Positions 25,544-35,175 of a stretch of 64,000 bases of DNA are shown one piece after another (position 1 is the stretch's first letter; each line of letters starts with the position of its first letter). The notes beneath the pieces are model-generated. The model saw only the letters and a list, made by a program, of their open reading frames with translations, did no database searches and was not told the origin of the DNA. The DNA is taken from assembly GCF_014851675.1 (NCBI RefSeq), contig NZ_JACVAE010000001.1:1302001-1366000 (forward strand), given 5' to 3'. The DNA comes from Rhizobium sp. ARZ01 (GTDB lineage: Bacteria > Pseudomonadota > Alphaproteobacteria > Rhizobiales > Rhizobiaceae). Made by a program: the position numbers and the translations under genes.

Positions 25544-27160
25544 TCAAGCCAGCAGGAAATCACCCTTGTTCAGATCGGTAACATCAATGTGCTTCAGCAC
25601 TAGAATGTCTGTCGATGCGAATTTGAACTGCACGTCTGCGCCGACCTGTGTCGTCTTGTTGAGGACCGATGAAACGCTGCTGAAGCCATAGCTACGCAGA
25701 TCGATCTGGTCGACACCGTCGGTGAAGTCGAGAACGATGTCCTTGCCGTAGCCTTTCTTGAAGACGAAATCGTCATAGCCCGATCCGCCGACAAGCGTGT
25801 CGTTGCCGGCGCCGCCGTGGAGCTTGTCGTTTCCGGCGCCGCCCGTTAGGCGGTTGGCTGCGCTATTGCCGATCAATTTGTCGGCGTATTTCGTGCCGTA
25901 GAGGTTCTCTATAGACGAATATGTGTCGCCCTTGGCGTCGTTCGTGTTCGACGATGGATTGGACAGATTGGCCGTAACGCCCTTAGTGGCTGTTGAATAC
26001 ATCGCTGTATCCGTACCGATTCCGCCATACAGCTTGTCGGCGCTGCTCCCACCATACAGGTAATCAGAGCCTTCCTGGCCGTACAGCTTGTCGTTGCCGC
26101 CGTTTCCGTACAGCTTGTTGCTGGCCTCGTTGCCGATGATCTCGTCACTGCCGGAGCCGCCTTTGGCATTCTCGATCAGCGACCGTGTGTCGCCCTTGAA
26201 GAGCAGCGCGTTGAAGATGTTGCCCCGCGCATAGCCATCGCGAGGGCCGCCGCCGAGATCGGCGAGTTGCGCCTTGCTGAACATCGAGTACGAACCGGCC
26301 CGAAGATCGAGCTCGACGCGGTTGGTATAGGACGACAAGTCGTAAGTGTCGTTGCCGCCGCCGTCCCAGATCGTCGCGAAGACCCGGTTGGCGCCCGGTG
26401 AAATGGCGACCTCGCCATTCACATAGGTCTTGCCGCTGCCGGGGTCCCATTTGTAGGTGGTGCCGCCCGAGTTCGTCGAATAGTCGGCGCCATACATATG
26501 TTGGAGCGCATAGATGTCGGCCATCATGAAGGTTTGCGGCGCGTCGTAGTCTCCATACTTGTAGCTATTGCCCGTGTCGCCGACAAAGGTATGATAGGTC
26601 ATAACGGTGTATTCGAGCGAATCGTACTCGTTGGGCATCGTGGCCAAGCCTTCGCCGGTGTGGGCGTGCTCCAAGCCTAGTGCGTGCCCGAGTTCGTGGA
26701 TCAACGTGTGCCACGCGTAGTTACCAGCCTTCGGGTAGCGCAAGTCCAATCCTGCCTCTCCCGCATCAGCCGTTCCAAACCACAGATCACCTGCTTCATC
26801 GTACTGGCCGGGGAAATAGGCTTTCGCCGTCGGATTGTCATAAGTTGATTCCGCGAAACGAAGCGTGGCGGTGCTGTCGCTGCCCTGAGAGAAGCCAAGG
26901 TTGGTGAAGCCCTCAACCGAAAAGCCGTCATTCGCGGCTGATCCATAGGACCTCTCGATCGCAAACAACGCAGCGTTCTTGAGGTTGCTGGAGGCCGCCC
27001 CGAAGCCTTGTTTCGGTTCGCCTGAGTAGGAATACTGACTGCTTTTCGTCGGGAAGGCGTAGGTGACGCTTCCGCTCCAGGCCGTGTCGCTGAGGATCGA
27101 GTCAATGAAGTCCGAACCAGTTGCGGAGATCGACTTGGTCTTCTTTCCAATTCCGGTCAT
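25544..27160 (-). CDS. Serralysin-like RTX zinc metalloprotease (M10)
   Basis: 538-aa predicted secreted protease. The zinc motif HELGHALGLEH is complete at 155-165 (His155, His159, His165, Glu156 catalytic), followed by a met-turn TVMTYH (Met187). A serralysin C-terminal domain (about 245-330) is followed by glycine-rich RTX nonapeptides at about 334-382 and 424-466 (GGAGNDKLHG, GGAGNDTLVG), which bind calcium. The C-terminal ~70 residues resemble a type I secretion signal. There is no N-terminal signal peptide, as expected. No ABC/MFP secretion genes lie in the window, so export must use a distant PrsDE-type system. Target unknown. Confidence 0.88.
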   Translation of the reverse strand: MTGIGKKTKSISATGSDFIDSILSDTAWSGSVTYAFPTKSSQYSYSGEPKQGFGAASSNLKNAALFAIERSYGSAANDGFSVEGFTNLGFSQGSDSTATLRFAESTYDNPTAKAYFPGQYDEAGDLWFGTADAGEAGLDLRYPKAGNYAWHTLIHELGHALGLEHAHTGEGLATMPNEYDSLEYTVMTYHTFVGDTGNSYKYGDYDAPQTFMMADIYALQHMYGADYSTNSGGTTYKWDPGSGKTYVNGEVAISPGANRVFATIWDGGGNDTYDLSSYTNRVELDLRAGSYSMFSKAQLADLGGGPRDGYARGNIFNALLFKGDTRSLIENAKGGSGSDEIIGNEASNKLYGNGGNDKLYGQEGSDYLYGGSSADKLYGGIGTDTAMYSTATKGVTANLSNPSSNTNDAKGDTYSSIENLYGTKYADKLIGNSAANRLTGGAGNDKLHGGAGNDTLVGGSGYDDFVFKKGYGKDIVLDFTDGVDQIDLRSYGFSSVSSVLNKTTQVGADVQFKFASTDILVLKHIDVTDLNKGDFLLA

Positions 27161-27273
27161 TCACAAGTCCTTGTTCATGTGCAGGCGTAGCAATTGGCTG
27201 CGTTTGCAATTCCGGTACCGTTCATGCCGTCCAATTCTCAATGAACCGTGCTAGAATTGACCACTAACGCAAG

Positions 27274-27561
27274 GTGCTGAAACGCTTGGGAAATACCATC
27301 ATGTTGCCAACCACTGCACTGTCCGTTGTCGTGGCGTTTACCCTGTGTACTGCGTCGGTATCCGCGACAACCAGTAAACCCTTGACGGGAGAGGCTATGC
27401 AAAAAGGTCCGAACGCGCGTGAGGCGATAACGAGAGAATATGCCCGTCTCAAGGCAAAGGGCACGCGCGAGGCGCTCGAGCTCTTCATCGAACGTCATCC
27501 AGGCGATCCTCTGGCCGAAAAGGCAAGGGAAGAGATAGAGCGGCTATACGACAAGAACTGA
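27274..27561 (+). CDS. Small exported protein of unknown function
   Basis: 95-aa protein with a signal peptide (positive MLKRLG, hydrophobic core, likely cleavage after ASVSA). The mature part is helical and charged, with EAITREYARLKAKGTREALELF and RHPGDPLAEKAREEIERLY resembling a single TPR-like helical pair. The start is GTG 27274 or ATG 27301; GTG gives the better signal-peptide n-region but a weak SD. It is divergent from the RTX protease (113 bp apart) and converges with moeA. I do not recognise a family. Confidence 0.6.
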   Translation: MLKRLGNTIMLPTTALSVVVAFTLCTASVSATTSKPLTGEAMQKGPNAREAITREYARLKAKGTREALELFIERHPGDPLAEKAREEIERLYDKN

Positions 27562-27644
27562 GCGCGGGAAGGCTATGTACTTCAGTTGCCCATAAGATCG
27601 AGATGCTCTGCTAGGCCACCCGTGCAGCAGCAAACTTACTGCTA

Positions 27645-28880
27645 TCAACAGACGCTGCCGGTGGGCCGCGGCCGAAGCAAGAGGATCTCGCAGGGGTCGC
27701 CGATTTCGGCTCTTTCCGCACGTGGTGGCCGGACGATTAGGCAGTCGGCCGCGGCAAAGAGCTTCATCATCGAAGAATCCTGTGCCTGAAAGGGGGTTGC
27801 CTCCAGTACGCCATCGCTCCGCAGCTCAACTTTTGCACGCACATAGTCCTGGCGCTGGTCGTTGGCCGGAAGGGGTGCACCTGCGACGGCGAATGTGCGG
27901 CGATCCGGCTGCGGCATTCGCGCAAGCTGTCGGACCAGCGGCTCCAGGAAAAGCAATGCACAGACCATGCTGGAAACCGGGTTACCGGGAAGGCCGAGGA
28001 TCTGCATGCCGCCGAGCTTGCCCACCATCAGGGGTTTTCCGGGGCGCATCGCGATTTTCCAGAAATCGAGCTCCATGCCGGCCGAGAGCAGCACCGGCTG
28101 CACGAGATCGAGGTCGCCGACGGAGGCGCCCCCAAGCGTCACCAGCACGTCTGCGCCACAAGCTTTCGCCCAGTCAACCGCGTCGAGGATTGCGTTTGGA
28201 TCATCGGCAGCGATGCCGAGATCGATCACCTCCGCGCCGGCCTCGCGCGCCAGTGCGGCGACACCATAGCTGTTCGACGCCACGATCTGGCTTGGCCCAA
28301 GGGCCGATCCCGGCGGAACGAGTTCATCCCCCGTCGCAAGCAGCGCCACCTTCGGCCGCGCATAGACATTGAGCACTGGATGGTTCATTGCTGCCGCCAC
28401 GGTCAGCCTTCCCGCATCGAGCAGGTCGCCATGCTCCAGAACAGCTTCACCTTCGACAAAGTCCTGGCCGCGCGGGCGGATGTGTCGGCCCTTTGGCGGC
28501 ACGAAAGCCGTACGGATCCGGTTGTCATCGAGATTTTCGGCGTCCTCCTGCAGAAGGACGGTGTCGGCGCCAGCGGGCAGTGGCGCCCCGGTGAATATCC
28601 GAACTGTCTCGCCCGGGCCGACAGAGCCCGTGAAGGCATGCCCGGCTGCCGATCGCCCGATGACCCGCAGCACCGTACCGACCTGAAGGATGTCGGCGTG
28701 TCGCAGCGCATAACCGTCCATCGCGGAATTGTCGAAAGGCGGCTGCGTCAGCCGTGCGACGACATTGCTCGCCAGAACCCGATCGCAGGCTTCGTGCAAG
28801 GGCACGCTCTCGGTTCGCTCAGGTGGTCTTGCCGCCTTCAGCAAGCGCTCGAGTGCATCCTCGACCGGTAGTAGCGCCAT
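27645..28880 (-). CDS. moeA: Molybdopterin molybdenumtransferase
   Basis: Inserts molybdate into adenylylated molybdopterin, the last step of Mo-cofactor synthesis. The 411-aa protein has the N-terminal domains with PPFDNSAMDGYA and FTGAPLPAGADTVL, the central MoCF-binding domain with LATGDELVPPG and the GGASVGDLD loop, and LPGNPVSS near the C-terminal domain. The frame opens further upstream, but ATG 28880 (MALLPVEDAL) starts three bases after the moaC stop and fits the family. It is the last gene of the ppiD-trpD-trpC-moaC-moeA group. In several rhizobia a lexA gene follows, in my recollection; here none does. Confidence 0.93.
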   Translation of the reverse strand: MALLPVEDALERLLKAARPPERTESVPLHEACDRVLASNVVARLTQPPFDNSAMDGYALRHADILQVGTVLRVIGRSAAGHAFTGSVGPGETVRIFTGAPLPAGADTVLLQEDAENLDDNRIRTAFVPPKGRHIRPRGQDFVEGEAVLEHGDLLDAGRLTVAAAMNHPVLNVYARPKVALLATGDELVPPGSALGPSQIVASNSYGVAALAREAGAEVIDLGIAADDPNAILDAVDWAKACGADVLVTLGGASVGDLDLVQPVLLSAGMELDFWKIAMRPGKPLMVGKLGGMQILGLPGNPVSSMVCALLFLEPLVRQLARMPQPDRRTFAVAGAPLPANDQRQDYVRAKVELRSDGVLEATPFQAQDSSMMKLFAAADCLIVRPPRAERAEIGDPCEILLLRPRPTGSVC

Positions 28881-28882
28881 CG

Positions 28883-29383
28883 TCAGCTGTCCTCCCCGCG
28901 AAGATAGTCGCCGGATTTTCCGCCAGATTTTGCCAGCAACCGAATACCGCTGATTTCCATTTCCCGGTCGACTGCCTTTGCCATGTCGTAGATCGTCAGG
29001 CAAGCGACGCTGACGGCAGTCAGCGCCTCCATCTCAACGCCGGTACGTCCGGTCAACTTGGTTGTCGCTTCGACCCGAAGGCCGGGCAGGGCGGGATCCT
29101 CGGTAATGTCTACTGTGACCTTCGTCAGCATCAGCGGATGACAGAGGGGAATCAGGCTCGCTGTCTGTTTCGCAGCCATGATACCGGCAAGGCGGGCGGT
29201 GCCGATCACATCGCCTTTCTTTGCGTTGCCTTCCCGGATCAGCGCCAGCGTCTCCGGGCGCATCCGTACAGTCCCTTCTGCAACGGCAACCCGGACAGTT
29301 TCGGCTTTTTCGCCGACATCGACCATGTTGGCTTCACCAGAGGGGCTGATGTGGGTCAAGGCACCGCCGGCGGGCTTCATCAT
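28883..29383 (-). CDS. moaC: Cyclic pyranopterin monophosphate synthase
   Basis: Works with MoaA to convert GTP to cyclic pyranopterin monophosphate, the first intermediate of molybdopterin synthesis. The 166-aa protein has the conserved stretches [35 protein letters not shown] (active-site His) and [20 protein letters not shown]. The ATG overlaps the trpC stop by two bases on the minus strand, and moeA starts two bases after its stop, so all three are translationally coupled. Complete; forms a hexamer in characterised members. Confidence 0.95.
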   Translation of the reverse strand: MMKPAGGALTHISPSGEANMVDVGEKAETVRVAVAEGTVRMRPETLALIREGNAKKGDVIGTARLAGIMAAKQTASLIPLCHPLMLTKVTVDITEDPALPGLRVEATTKLTGRTGVEMEALTAVSVACLTIYDMAKAVDREMEISGIRLLAKSGGKSGDYLRGEDS

Positions 29384-30195
29384 TCGGCCGCCATCATGGA
29401 GGAAGTGCCGGTGAGCAAGGCGCGCGTGGCGGCGGCCACGTCATCCTGGCGCATCAGGCTTTCGCCGACGAGGAAGGTGGAAATCCCGGCGGCCTTCAGC
29501 CGCTCGCAGTCGGCGTGGGTGAAAATGCCGCTCTCGCCCACCAACAGACGGTCGTCGGGAACCATCTTGGCCAGGCGTTCGGAGACGGCCAGATCGACCT
29601 CGAACGTCCTGAGGTTCCGATTGTTGATGCCGAGAAGCTTCGATTTCAGTTTCAGGGCCCGCTCCATCTCCGGCTCGTCATGCACTTCCACGAGAACATC
29701 CATTCCGAGGGAGAAGGCGTGGTCCTGAAGCCGTTGTGCTTCATCGTCGGAAAGCGAGGCCATGATCAGCAGGATGCAGTCGGCGCCCCAGGCCCGTGCT
29801 TCCTGGACCTGATAGATATCGAACATGAAGTCCTTGCGCAGCGCCGGCAGATCGCATGCCGCACGCGCCTCGGTCAGGAACTTCGGTGCACCCTGGAAGC
29901 TCGGCTGATCCGTCAGGACGGAGAGGCAGGCGGCTCCGCCCGCCTGATAGGCCCTGGCGAGTGCCGGCGGATCAAAGTCCGACCGGATCAGGCCCTTGGA
30001 TGGGCTTGCCTTCTTGATTTCCGCGATCAGCCCAAACGCGCCGTTGGCTTTCTTTGTAAGGAGGTTTGCGAAAAAACCGCGCGGCGGCTCCTGATCGCGG
30101 CTAATGGCGCGCAGATCGGCGAGCGGAAGACGCGCTTTGGCGGCCTCGATTTCTTCGCGCTTGTAGGCCTCGATCTTCTTGAGAATGTCGGTCAT
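29380..30195 (-). CDS. trpC: Indole-3-glycerol phosphate synthase
   Basis: Closes the indole ring in tryptophan synthesis. The 271-aa (beta/alpha)8 barrel has the catalytic and phosphate motifs [11 protein letters not shown] (Lys), [22 protein letters not shown] and [20 protein letters not shown]. The start ATG 30195 (MTDILKK) is 17 bp after the trpD stop; upstream ATG frames would run into trpD. It is the usual unfused TrpC without PRAI. Downstream, moaC overlaps its stop, linking tryptophan and molybdopterin genes in one transcript. Confidence 0.95.
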   Translation of the reverse strand: MTDILKKIEAYKREEIEAAKARLPLADLRAISRDQEPPRGFFANLLTKKANGAFGLIAEIKKASPSKGLIRSDFDPPALARAYQAGGAACLSVLTDQPSFQGAPKFLTEARAACDLPALRKDFMFDIYQVQEARAWGADCILLIMASLSDDEAQRLQDHAFSLGMDVLVEVHDEPEMERALKLKSKLLGINNRNLRTFEVDLAVSERLAKMVPDDRLLVGESGIFTHADCERLKAAGISTFLVGESLMRQDDVAAATRALLTGTSSMMAAE

Positions 30196-30211
30196 GGAAA
30201 AAAGCCTATCC

Positions 30212-31228
30212 TTAATCGCCGGCGTTGGAAACCGCGATAAGCCGGGTGAGGGCTGCTCGGGCACCGCCGCCTTCGAGTGACTGCCGGGCGATGTCCATGC
30301 CTTGCGCGATCGAGCTCGCCTTTCCGGCGACGATCAGCGCGGCGGCCGCATTGGCAAGCGATATGTCGCGATAGGGCGTCTCAGCGCCGGAGAGGACAGC
30401 AAGGAGCGCCTCGGCGTTGTGGGCGCCGTCGCCACCACGGATGTCGTCTAACGTCACCTGTTGCAGGCCGAAGTCGGACGGCGACAGCGCGAAGGTCCGG
30501 ATCTTGCCGTCCTCAAGAGCGGCGACCTGCGTCGTCCCCGTCGTCGTGATCTCGTCGAGGCCGGAGCCATACACGACCCACACGCGCTCGGAACCAAGGT
30601 CGCGCAGAACTTCGGTGACCGGCACCAGCCATTGTGCGGCGTAGACGCCGACCAGCTGGAATTTCACGCTGCCCGGGTTTGACAGCGGGCCAAGCAGATT
30701 AAAGATCGTGCGCGTGCCGAGTTCGACGCGCGACGGGCCGACGTGCTTCATCGCCGGGTGATGCAGTTGTGCGAACATGAAGCCGAGACCGGCCTCTTTC
30801 ACGCACCGAGCGATCGCCTCCGGCCCGATGTCGAGCTTGACGCCCAGGCAGGAGAGGGCGTCCGCCGTTCCGGATTTGGAACTGAGCGCCCGATTGCCGT
30901 GCTTGGCCACCGGCACGCCGGCGCCGGCGACGATGATCGAGGCAAGCGTCGAGATGTTATAGGTGCCCGCACCGTCGCCGCCCGTGCCGACGATATCGAT
31001 CGCATCGGCGGGGACGGTAACCGGCAGCATCCGGGCCCGCATCGAACTCACGGCCCCATACATCTCGTCGACTGTTTCCCCGCGCACCCTAAGCGCCATG
31101 AGGAAGCCGCCGATCTGCGAGGGGGTCGCCGAACCGGACATGATGATCTCGAAGGCGGCACGCGCCTCCTCACGATCAAGCGGCTGTCCTGTGGCAACCT
31201 TGGCGATGAATGGTTTCAGGTCAGACAT
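30212..31228 (-). CDS. trpD: Anthranilate phosphoribosyltransferase
   Basis: Transfers phosphoribosyl from PRPP to anthranilate, the second step of tryptophan synthesis. The 338-aa protein shows the PRPP loop [34 protein letters not shown] and [14 protein letters not shown] 31228 ([11 protein letters not shown]) lies 22 bp after the ppiD stop; the frame is open upstream inside ppiD, but that is out of family. No trpE or trpG is adjacent; in Rhizobiaceae the trp genes are split over several loci, with trpE(G) regulated by attenuation elsewhere. Confidence 0.95.
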   Translation of the reverse strand: MSDLKPFIAKVATGQPLDREEARAAFEIIMSGSATPSQIGGFLMALRVRGETVDEMYGAVSSMRARMLPVTVPADAIDIVGTGGDGAGTYNISTLASIIVAGAGVPVAKHGNRALSSKSGTADALSCLGVKLDIGPEAIARCVKEAGLGFMFAQLHHPAMKHVGPSRVELGTRTIFNLLGPLSNPGSVKFQLVGVYAAQWLVPVTEVLRDLGSERVWVVYGSGLDEITTTGTTQVAALEDGKIRTFALSPSDFGLQQVTLDDIRGGDGAHNAEALLAVLSGAETPYRDISLANAAAALIVAGKASSIAQGMDIARQSLEGGGARAALTRLIAVSNAGD

Positions 31229-31250
31229 GTCCGCTTCCGTGGGGCTGTTT

Positions 31251-33134
31251 TTATTGCATGCTGCGTTCTGCGAGCGAGCGGTTGATCGAGACACCGTAGG
31301 CCGTCTGAAGACTGCTGACCATCTGATCGAGAATGTCGTCGCCGCTGGCACGTGCAACCGCCTCGATCTGCTGGTCTACGTTGGTGAGCGCATCACCCGC
31401 AGCATCGCTGTTCACGTCGGTGACCTGCAATACGATCTGGCCTTCGCCGCCGACGCCCGCTGTGTTGGCGACGTGACCAAGCGGTCCGGCAAAGGCGGCG
31501 GCGACCGCTGCCGGGCTGAGAACAACGTCTTCCACACCCCGCCGTAGACCGGCCTTCGTTTCGACCGCGATGCCCATATCGGATGCGATGTCGGCGATCT
31601 TTTCGCCCTTGCGGACCCGCTCAGCAACTTCGGCGGCCTTCTTGGCCAGCGCCTCGCGCTGCTGTTCCGCAGTCCAATCCGCCACCACCGTCTCGCGCAC
31701 TTCGTCCAAGGTGCGATCGCGTTCGGGGAAAACATCGAGAACCTCGTACCAGACATAGCCGTCTCGGCCATAGTTCACCGGCGCACTTTCGAGCCCGACA
31801 TCGGTCTTGAAGACTTCGGCGAGCAGGGCGCTCTCTTCCGGCAGGCTGATATCCTCGTTATCCTTACCCTTGCCGGTGCTGTCGACGGCCTCGATCGTAA
31901 CAGCCTTTAGCTTCGTCTGGTTGGCTGCTTCCTCGATCTTCGCGCCGTTTGCCTGAGCGTCCTCGAAGCGGTCATGGACTGCCATCAGATCCTGGCTTGC
32001 CTGCGCGAGTGCCATCTCGTTGCGCAGTTCTTCCTTTACCTCTTCGAAGGTTTTGGTCGATTCGGGGCGGATGTTCGTTGCGCGCAGGATGAGGGGGCCG
32101 AACATGCCGTCCACGACCGGAGACGTGCCACCTTCTGCGGCAATCGCAAAGGCAGCCTCGGCCAGCGTCTGGTCCGGCATCGTCGCCTTGCTGAAATCGC
32201 CGAGCAACACATCGGTTGCCATTTTGCCCTGCTCGGCAACCAGCGCATCGAACGTCGTGCCGGAAGCGAGTTTCGTGGCCGCTTCGTCCGCAGTCATGCG
32301 GTCGGGGAACGTCAATTGCTCGACGGTGCGCATTTCAGCTGTGCGGTATTTGTCCTTGTTCTTCTCGTAATCCTCGCGCAGCGCAATATCATCGATGCCA
32401 GACGGGTCGGCGATGTCCTTCGGAGAAAGCGCCACATAGACGATCTTGCGGTACTCCGGCGCGCGGTACTTGTCCTTGTTCTTTTCGAACCATGCGGAGA
32501 TCACATCGTCAGCCGGCGTCTTGACCGGATCAATATTGGCGTTGGAGAGAAGCAGATAGTCCAGGCTGCGGGCCTCGTTCTGGTACTGCTTGATGGCGTT
32601 CGTCAGCGTTTCCGGCGCCTTGTAGCCATCGGAAACGGCCTCTACGACCTGGCTTCGGACTGCCACCTGACTGCGGTTGTTGATATAGTCGTCTTCACGA
32701 AGGCCGGCATTGCGAAGAATGGAGGAGAACGCAACGCGATCAAATTTGCCGTTCGGCCCCTTGAAGGCCGGATCGTCGGCTATCAGCTGCGCCAGACGGT
32801 CCTCGCTGAGGCCAAGGCTCATGTCCTGGGACAGTTGATCCAGTGCGGCACCTGCGACGAGTTCGGCAAAGACCTGGTTTTCGACGCCGAGCGCACGAGC
32901 CTGTTCACTCGTCAGCCGGGTGCCGAAACGCTGCGACAAGGCGGAGAGTTGACGCTCGTAGGCCAGGCGGAAATCGGTCGGCGAAACCTTGACGTCGCCC
33001 ACCGTCACGACCGCGTTCGATGTGCCGGTAACAAGCGAACTCGAAATTCCCCAGACGCCGAAAGAGGCAACCAGGATGAGCAACAGGGCTTTCGCGACCC
33101 AGGTCTGGGCGCCTTTTCTCAATGATTCGAGCAT
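31251..33134 (-). CDS. ppiD: Periplasmic peptidyl-prolyl isomerase, SurA/PpiD type
   Basis: 627-aa inner-membrane-anchored periplasmic folding factor. A short cytoplasmic N-terminus ([15 protein letters not shown]) is followed by one transmembrane helix ([15 protein letters not shown]). A SurA_N-like chaperone domain (about 30-220) precedes one or two parvulin-type PPIase domains ([10 protein letters not shown] near the start; ARAAT-type degenerate core later) and a helical tail. Two in-frame ATGs lie 9 bp apart (33143 and 33134); GAGGA spacing favours the second. It heads the trpDC-moaC-moeA group on the minus strand. It helps outer-membrane proteins fold as they leave the Sec translocon. 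Confidence 0.85.
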   Translation of the reverse strand: MLESLRKGAQTWVAKALLLILVASFGVWGISSSLVTGTSNAVVTVGDVKVSPTDFRLAYERQLSALSQRFGTRLTSEQARALGVENQVFAELVAGAALDQLSQDMSLGLSEDRLAQLIADDPAFKGPNGKFDRVAFSSILRNAGLREDDYINNRSQVAVRSQVVEAVSDGYKAPETLTNAIKQYQNEARSLDYLLLSNANIDPVKTPADDVISAWFEKNKDKYRAPEYRKIVYVALSPKDIADPSGIDDIALREDYEKNKDKYRTAEMRTVEQLTFPDRMTADEAATKLASGTTFDALVAEQGKMATDVLLGDFSKATMPDQTLAEAAFAIAAEGGTSPVVDGMFGPLILRATNIRPESTKTFEEVKEELRNEMALAQASQDLMAVHDRFEDAQANGAKIEEAANQTKLKAVTIEAVDSTGKGKDNEDISLPEESALLAEVFKTDVGLESAPVNYGRDGYVWYEVLDVFPERDRTLDEVRETVVADWTAEQQREALAKKAAEVAERVRKGEKIADIASDMGIAVETKAGLRRGVEDVVLSPAAVAAAFAGPLGHVANTAGVGGEGQIVLQVTDVNSDAAGDALTNVDQQIEAVARASGDDILDQMVSSLQTAYGVSINRSLAERSMQ

Positions 33135-33457
33135 ACTTCGCATTCCTCGCGGGGTCGGCGGCTTGCCGAGCGGAGTTCGTCTCTTAACGGAAAGTTCCGC
33201 AGATTAGAAGTATGATCGGGTGACCGAAATGGAGGTGGATGCGTTGTCAGTGGCGGAGGTCCTCCGCCGCGATTACCGACACGAAATCGTCCTGCTGCCG
33301 CAAATCGGCGAGTTCTCGACGATTTCGTTCGCCGGCAAAAGATTTTATTCTGAAATAATTGATGAATTGCAGAATAAGTGCATTCTGCGAGGTTCGCGTC
33401 GGCGATGTGCCCGGACGTTATCATCAGAATGCTGGGCAGACCCGGAAAGGCATTTGC
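33135..33457. other. Divergent ppiD / Na-Pi transporter promoter region
   Basis: 323 bp with no gene of its own but three inverted repeats: CGGAA-AG-TTCCG (33188-33199), GGCGGAGG-T-CCTCCGCC (33252-33268), and GCAGAAT / ATTCTGC (33369-33388). They are candidate operators for one or both genes. Confidence 0.5.
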
Positions 33458-35101
33458 ATGGAATCGACCATCGTGATGATCAACCTCTTCGGTGCGGTTG
33501 CCCTGCTGCTGTTCGGTCTGGCGCAGGTGAAGGACGGCGTTACGCGCGCCTTCGGCGGTCGCCTCCGCAAAGGGCTTGCGCTCGGCACGGGCGGGCCGTT
33601 CCGCGCCTTCGTGGCTGGCTTCCTGTCGACGATTGCCCTGCAAAGCTCAACCGCAACCGCGCTGATGACGGCGTCTTTCGTCGAGAAAAACCTCATTCGT
33701 TCGCGTATGGCGCAGATCGTGTTACTGGGCGCCAATGTCGGGACGGCTGTGACCGCCTGGATTGTCGCGACCGGGATCGAGTGGGTCTCGCCGCTGGTCA
33801 TCCTGATAGGTGTTGTCCTCTACAGATCAAGATCGACTGTACGGCAGGGGGCGGGCGCCGCGATGGTTGGCGTGGGTTTGATGCTGCTGTCGCTCCATCT
33901 CTTGAGCCTTGCGACCGAGCCGATGCGCCAGTCGCCGGCGCTGGCTGCATTCCTGACCCTGCTTGACGGCGCCTGGCCTGTGGCATTGGCTTTCTCCACC
34001 GTGCTCGCCTTCATTTCTTCATCGAGCCTTGCCGTTGTCGTGCTGATCCTGTCGCTGACGACGATGGGCATCCTGTCGCCTGCATTGACGATCGTGCTGG
34101 TGCTCGGTGCCAATCTCGGTGGCGCGATTCCGCCCGTGATCGCAACGCTCAAGTCGCCGGCCCCCGCGCGCCGCGTCACGATCGCAAATCTGCTTGTGCG
34201 GGCGGTCGGCTGTGTGATCGCGCTTCCGTTCGCCGGGATGGCTGCCGACGCGCTCGCCCAATTGCCGTTGCCGGCCACGAAACTGCCGGTCGATGCCCAC
34301 CTAGCCTTCAACATCGTCGTGGCAATGATCTTCTGGCCGCTCTCGCCTGTGCTCGCGCGTCTGATGGAGCGCCTCGTGCCGGACGAACCGAAGGGGGAAA
34401 CCGGACCGCAATACCTAGAGGAGACAGCGCTTGCGACTCCGGTCGTGGCGCTTTCGGGGGCAACCCGGGAAGTCCTGCGCGTCGGTGATCTCATCGAGAC
34501 GATGCTGATCCATACGATGAAGGCCTTCGAGGAGAACAGTCTTTCGGAACTGGAGAAAATCGGCTCCTACGAGAAGCAGGTCGATGAGTTGCAGCAGGCG
34601 ATCAAGATTTATCTCTCCCGCCTCGGCCACCAGGGGCTGAATGAAGAGAATTCCGCCAGGTCGATCGTCATCATCGACTATGCGATCAACCTCGAGCATA
34701 TCGGTGACATCATCGAGAAAGGCCTGCAGGAGCAGGTGCGTAAGAAAATCGTCAACGGATTGCGCTTTTCTACCGATGGTTATGCAGAACTGACCGGGCT
34801 CTTCAATCTGACCGTCGAGAATCTCCGTATTGCCCAGACGATCCTCGTCACCCGCGATTTTGCCCTGGCGCGGCAACTGGTCGAGGTGAAGGTTGCGGTG
34901 CGGCGCATGGAGAAGGAGTCGTCCGAGCGCCACCTTGCACGCCTGCGCGATGGTCGCCTCGACAGCCTGCAGACGAGTTCGCTCCATCTCGACATGCTTC
35001 GGGACCTGAAACGGATCAACGCGCATCTGGTGTCAGTTGCCTATCCCATCCTCGACGAAAGCGGACTTCTCGTTGAAAGCAGGTTGCGCGGCACGGAATA
35101 G
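33458..35101 (+). CDS. Na+/phosphate cotransporter family protein with PhoU-like domain
   Basis: 547-aa membrane protein of the Na/Pi cotransporter II (NptA/YjbB) family. The N-terminal ~310 residues hold about eight transmembrane helices and two copies of the family's Q-S-S-T / S-S-S signature region (ALQSSTATALMTA near 67 and AFISSSSLAVVVL), which forms the transport pathway. The remaining ~230 residues are a helical PhoU-like domain (LIETMLIHTMKAFEENSL...). In bacteria such proteins export or import phosphate. ATG 33458 follows GGAAAGG. glmU lies 74 bp downstream on the same strand, but with its own SD. Confidence 0.85.
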   Translation: MESTIVMINLFGAVALLLFGLAQVKDGVTRAFGGRLRKGLALGTGGPFRAFVAGFLSTIALQSSTATALMTASFVEKNLIRSRMAQIVLLGANVGTAVTAWIVATGIEWVSPLVILIGVVLYRSRSTVRQGAGAAMVGVGLMLLSLHLLSLATEPMRQSPALAAFLTLLDGAWPVALAFSTVLAFISSSSLAVVVLILSLTTMGILSPALTIVLVLGANLGGAIPPVIATLKSPAPARRVTIANLLVRAVGCVIALPFAGMAADALAQLPLPATKLPVDAHLAFNIVVAMIFWPLSPVLARLMERLVPDEPKGETGPQYLEETALATPVVALSGATREVLRVGDLIETMLIHTMKAFEENSLSELEKIGSYEKQVDELQQAIKIYLSRLGHQGLNEENSARSIVIIDYAINLEHIGDIIEKGLQEQVRKKIVNGLRFSTDGYAELTGLFNLTVENLRIAQTILVTRDFALARQLVEVKVAVRRMEKESSERHLARLRDGRLDSLQTSSLHLDMLRDLKRINAHLVSVAYPILDESGLLVESRLRGTE

Positions 35102-35175
35102 GCTTCATTTCCCTTTGTGTTAGATGATGTGCCCTTGCTATGAAACGGCACCATACGCTCGAAACGAGGATAGCA

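Noticed and set aside
33220..33966. Plus-strand frame of 248 codons beginning in the ppiD intergenic region
   Set aside because: It runs out of frame into the Na/Pi transporter gene, whose own frame has clear membrane helices; the part before 33458 has no family match and weak start signals.
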